A stretch of 64,000 nt of DNA from NCBI GenBank assembly GCA_036971615.1, contig JAYKKR010000007.1:1116001-1180000 (forward strand), in the 5' to 3' direction. The translations under genes were made by a program, and so were the position numbers. The notes under the pieces are model-generated. The model was not told the origin of the DNA. It did not search any database and was given only the letters and a program-made list of their open reading frames with translations. Every line of letters starts with the position of its first letter. Positions within the stretch are counted from its first letter, which is position 1. Source of the stretch: Amyloporia xantha. Its lineage: Eukaryota; Basidiomycota; Agaricomycetes; Polyporales; Adustoporiaceae. Below are positions 59,468-64,000 of this stretch, piece by piece.

Positions 59468-61170
59468 ATCGGAACATCCTCCGCGGCAACGGGAGAGTAT
59501 AGCTCCGGATAGTGCTGAACACGAGGCATCCCTACTGGGACGCAATGAGGGGACAGTGCGATTCCTGTTTGGTCCTCCTGGTATCGCAGACGTATGAAGA
59601 AATTTGGAGTAGGGGTAATGCAGTTTGTACTGTATTATGTATAATATTACATTATGCCGTAGCTGTTGGTTTCGCTATCGAAAGCCTGACGGCCCTTCCG
59701 ATGAATGAAAATCAATCTTGTGTATAGGATGCCAGCCTTTATATTCTGTAATCTGACCTCGACCAGACCGATGCGATTAACTTGATATTAATGATATATT
59801 AAATACTGGATGATTTATTCCTACATTTCGGAACCCGATGATGGTTATAAGATGAATGCAATAGTATCAAACAAAAGAACACGGTCGATCATAGGACCTG
59901 CCTGTGTCTATGACAGCAGTCGTTCCTAAGCAATGGCCTATCGTTTTGAATAGTGCTGGAACTCTCCTACCCAGGAATATACATGCCACGAAAGTGGAAG
60001 TCAGAGGTGTATATTTCATGACTCATGTAGGAGGGATATCGGCCTGCATCCTTTGTGTGATGATTCGAGTCATATGCATACAAACGAGGAGCAAGAGCAA
60101 AGAACTCAGCTTCCAGCTAACGGGTAGTGCTGGCGAGAGGTGCCCCAGCAGAAGACCATATCCACGTCGAAGGCTCTGAGTGTTCCACATCGCCAATAAG
60201 ACATTGCTTGGAAAAAGAAAACAGCGCGCATCAAAGGCGTATGGTTATAACCCTACTCGACGAGGCTCGTGAGCGCAGACAACTTCGTCTGAGGCGATAA
60301 GCTACTTCTCTCTAGACAGGACGGAAATTCCATGGCCAAAATCAAATTTATAAGACACCGGCGGGGAAGTATGAGGCAAACTTGAAGACACGTAGGCTTC
60401 AGTGGAAGAGAAAACAATTGAGTGTCTCCGCTTCTCTCGAAAGGGACATATTCGATATGGAAGACGTCTTCCATTCGTGGTTATATCAGGGAAGGGCCAT
60501 TTGAGGGACTAACTTAGGGCGCCAGGGTAGAAGGAATCTCGGTGTCAACAATGTGCCGACGACTTGGGACTAACAAGTTAGGTGCTAAAGTCAGCGTGTG
60601 ACAATGGAATAATTTCGCAATTTTATATCCGTCTGATGGGTGTCGGAGTCTCCGTAGTTTACACTATAAGCTAGACATGGCCTTGTGCGTACAGAAGCAA
60701 AGAGGAGTCGAGGACGTCGTTCTTAAGTAGAGGTCCTGTAGAGGCTTACACTGTGGGGTACTTCTCGTGATCGCGGGAGTCAAACTTTAGCGTGATCAAA
60801 CACGATCGAATGAGAGACGGGTCACAAAGCGGGTCACAAACGCGTGACAGTAATTCAACACGCGCAGTTCGACTGGCAGCAGATGTCCTCCTCGGGTCCG
60901 CTCCTCTAATCATCTTACGACATAGTAATCCCTGCAGCTTTTTGTAAAATCTAGTCATCTTCTCGGGCACTCGGGACCTGTCTCGCCGACATTCACGCTA
61001 GTCGTCTTCGCTGTTCCAAGCACGTTACCTGCAGTCATTCGTTTAGGTCGACCTTCTTCGCGACGCTGAGAACTACTTTCTCTATTTACTGCTTCTGACA
61101 GAGTATATCTACTGAGACCAACTTCTTCGCGTCTCAACGCGCGCGCACATTGTGTCGTCTCGAATGCGTA
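59468..61170. other. long intergenic region upstream of the RasGEF gene
   Basis: No gene is supported. Near 60818-60848 a 12-base unit (cgggtcacaaa plus one base) occurs twice in tandem and is followed directly by ACGCGTGAC. The final 200 bases are C/T-rich, like a leader. Confidence 0.5.
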
Positions 61171-64000
61171 ATGCCGCCTACAGCCCTTCGTATTGACACC
61201 TCGATCAACGCGTTAGCAGGTCCTTCGTCAGGTCGAGGGTGCTCTGCATCTAATGCGAATCTTACCCCGGCCTCCTCGCGTACGTCAAGATCCAGAAGCG
61301 CATCTTCTGCCTCCGCATCATCATCACTGTCTGGTACGACTTACGCCCGCGCTCGTGCATCCGAAGCGTCCGAGGATCGTGCTGTATGGACGCCTAACGA
61401 CTCTCCCTCGGAAGAGAATGGTTCCGGGGCCCAGGAGTTTGTGCTTGCCATGCATGATTTTGCCCCACAATCGCAGAATGTCACCTGCCTACCATTTAGA
61501 GCCGGCCAGATTATCCGTGTGTTGAATCGAGACGGGAGCGGTTGGTGGGACGGTGAGCTGGATGGCCGCAGAGGCTGGTTTCCGAGCAACTATGTGACTT
61601 CTGAGGTCGGCTTGCTGACTGAAGAAGAGTTACCAAAACTAGCGGTGAGCAACCACTCGAGCTGCGCGTGCATAGTATGTTCATCCCCAATCTAGCGTGC
61701 GGGACCCGGGCATACGCATTCCATGTCGACTATGTCGGCAGCGTCGTGGTCGACGCCTGCAGGCTCTCCTTCGGCGAGACAACAGACATTTTCGAGAACA
61801 GATCATCGTCCAATAGCGGCAGACAACGGAGGTTCCGGAGTGGACCCGTACTGTCCCCCTCTCATGGTCCCGTTGCTGCATGGCCTTTCGCTTCTTCAAA
61901 ACGCGGCTAAAATGAATCGAATAACTCACTTCCAGCCATCGACCGCCTATATCATTTCGTGCGTGCGTGCGATACTGTCGGACGTTGGTTGTCTACCACG
62001 TGATGCCCCGAACTTGAAGCGCCATGGGATCCTCGCGCAGGAGCGCAAGCGTATTTTGTCGGATCTTGCCTCGCTTGTGTCACAGGCGAAGAAGGCGTCA
62101 GAGGATATCGCGAATGAAGAACTCCGAGAACTCGAGGTGGAGGCGATGGTTCGGCTGGGTGGCCAGCTGTTTGCCCATGTCAGAGGGTTTCTGGCGCTCA
62201 TAGTGCAATGCGGAATCGCTTTACCGTCGCAAGGCGGACGCCCACCGGGATCAGTTGCAGGCCATCGTCCTGGCGGCAGATGGCTCAGCTCTGACGGGAC
62301 TGCTGTGCACTCCGACGAGAGCAGCATCGCGGGAGAATTTGGGCAACGCTGGGACGTGCCCTCGAAGGCGACGAATATGATCGAACGTCGGGTTTCTGCA
62401 CGTAAACAGGATTCTCAGCTGATGAGCACCCCAATGCGTGCCAAGAGCATGGGCGACCTCAAGAACCAGAAAAAGCGAGTGATAGAGGCTGATGTTTCGA
62501 AGATGCCAGTGGGACAACATGGCAAATCACTTGGTGGCCATGACTCCTTCAGCCCCCGGACGAGGCGGCTGGTGGATGGTACTATTGCTCGTCACAAGAC
62601 AGGACATCACTCTTCCAGCAGCCATTCGTCATCATCGTCTTTTTCCTCCGCCGAATCCGTCGGTACACCCGTCACACCCGTTTTCCCTTCTGGTCCGTCG
62701 ACGACGGCCGAGGTTATGGAGGCCTTGCGCTATACACATGACAATTATTTGTCCACGATCGCTGCCTTCATCGGCCATGCGCATTCACACTCGCGCTCAT
62801 CACACGCATCCAGCACGGGCCATATGTATGATCTGGTCCGAGAGGTCGTGGATATGGTCTGTAAATTGCTGACGATCGTCGAAGCGGTCTTGAAACATCC
62901 TGATATTCCAGTGCAGAAAGCAGAGGGCCTCAAAGGCGCTAAGGAGGGTCTGTATAACGTCACCAGTAAGCTCGCCGATTCAGTCCGTCTCTTGACGATG
63001 ACTCCGTCGACGGGTGTATCCGAAGAAGACGAGAAGGGGACGCTTTTGCGGTGTGCTACTAATGCACTGAAGGCCGGCTCCGACTGTGTAAGCGCGGTGA
63101 AGAAGTGTTTGCAGCGGTCGACGGGAGAGCGACCCTTCATCATTCAACTACCCTCCTCAGGCGAACCGATTCTCTCCTATTCCCCTCGCAAGTTCTCGCA
63201 GCATGCGAGCCTGCACTCTCGCGGCCTTAGTAAATCTTCGAGTCTGCATGCCTTGCAGGATCTCTATGCGGCGAACGATGTAGATGGAGAAGAGGACTTG
63301 ACTATTCAAGCACAGACCTTTTCCTCGATTGATGTCACTGTCAGAGTGGACAGAACTTCAGCTGATTCTACCACTCAACGGGCATTACCCAATCCTTGGC
63401 ACCCGTCGGATCCACCACCAGAGGCAGATGTGCAAGATGTGCCTGCATCTCCTGGGGCAGAAGACAAGCCGCTTCCTCCTTTGCAAATCATCACCGAGGG
63501 TGTCCCACCTGATCTGCCATCACCGGTGTCCCTCGCGCAGACAGACGACGACAGAACAACATGGGAGGGTAGCACGAGACGGGCTCACTCACCCATGTCG
63601 TTCGAGGAGAAGCTGCTCAAAGGTGACCTGCCTGTTGTGCCTGCTGAGCTGCAGAGGAGCACTCCTGTGGCATGGACACTATCGCATGACCACGCGTCGG
63701 ACGATGTGGCGTATAACAGCGACGGCCAACTTGTCGGTGCAACCTTGGCTGCCTTGGTAGAGAGGATGACGCCCCACGATGCCCTTGTAGAGCCAGCCTT
63801 CGGTGCCGTCTTCTTCTTGACATTCCGATTGTTCACCACGCCCGCAGAGCTCGTCGACGCCGTAATTGCTCGGTATAACCTCGCTCCACCTCCTGATTTG
63901 TCATACGAGGATGTATACGTCTGGCAGCAGCGTAAGGGGCTTCCTGTCCGATTGCGCGTGTCGAACTTCGTTAAGTCGTGGCTCGAGACATATTGGCGCC
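61171..64000 (+). CDS. CDC25: Cdc25-type Ras guanine-nucleotide exchange factor (5' part)
   Basis: Partial; runs off the right edge. Exon 1 is 61171-61644 (158 aa) and exon 2 starts at 61696 and stays open to 64000. An SH3 domain lies at about residues 88-145: FVLAMHDFAPQSQNVTCLPF, RAGQIIRVLNRDGSGWWDGE, LDGRRGWFPSNYV. Then comes a conserved helical region (LLHGLSLLQNAAKMNRITHF, PSTAYIISCVRAILSDVGCL), long Ser/His-rich linkers, and the RasGEF N-terminal (REM) domain near the edge (GTLAALVERM-like GATLAALVERMTPHDALV, FFLTFRLFTTPAELVDAVI, VRLRVSNFVKSWLETYW). The catalytic Cdc25-homology domain must lie beyond the window. Role: activates Ras at the plasma membrane, feeding cAMP/PKA and MAPK signalling. 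Confidence 0.92.

Overview
This window is nuclear DNA from a filamentous basidiomycete, most likely an Agaricomycete. The evidence is dense genes cut by many roughly 45-65 nt GT-AG introns, short intergenic gaps, seven-transmembrane families typical of mushroom-forming fungi (including a DUF6534-type protein), and an orthologue set that is fungal throughout (Rad4, Trm61, Erg26, Nta1, carnitine acetyltransferase, Pop1, PIG-U, Cdc25). Gene models were built by hand-splicing; where exon phases close exactly the exons are listed. All family names come from recognising sequence, not from database searches.

Layout. 0-2 kb: a Tc1/mariner-type MITE and empty sequence. 2.0-4.0 kb: an 11-exon MFS monocarboxylate-type transporter. 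4.0-8.1 kb: gene-poor, with a decayed receptor-like remnant. 8.2-18 kb: HAD phosphatase with a Ser-rich insert, Rad4/XPC, Trm61 (convergent with RAD4) and a PAS protein. 18-22 kb: gene-poor sequence, then a seven-TM protein. 22-29 kb: a 28-exon RecQ helicase, NTA1 N-terminal amidase and ERG26 sterol dehydrogenase. 29.7-34 kb: a DUF6534-type membrane protein and a mitochondrial carrier. 35-37 kb: a single-pass membrane protein with a Ser/Ala-rich stalk. 39.7-44.7 kb: a convergent pair, a Pex8-like peroxin and carnitine O-acetyltransferase, both ending in a peroxisomal targeting tripeptide. 45.9-46.9 kb: an alpha/beta-hydrolase lacking its nucleophile serine. 47.8-48.5 kb: a PIF/Harbinger MITE. 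49.4 kb: intron-containing tRNA-Leu(CAG). 49.7-59.5 kb: borealin-like protein, POP1, a small mitochondrial coiled-coil protein, PIG-U and a Ctk2-like cyclin. 61.2-64 kb: a Cdc25-type Ras exchange factor cut by the window edge.

Most genes are housekeeping: DNA repair and recombination, RNA processing and modification, sterol and acetyl-carnitine metabolism, GPI anchoring and Ras signalling. No biosynthetic cluster or new multi-gene defence system could be supported. The most striking pattern is technical or evolutionary: seven conserved genes each carry one single-base indel, mostly in or beside short homopolymers, while the neighbouring genes splice into perfect open frames. That suggests assembly error more than decay, and it decides how these genes should be read.
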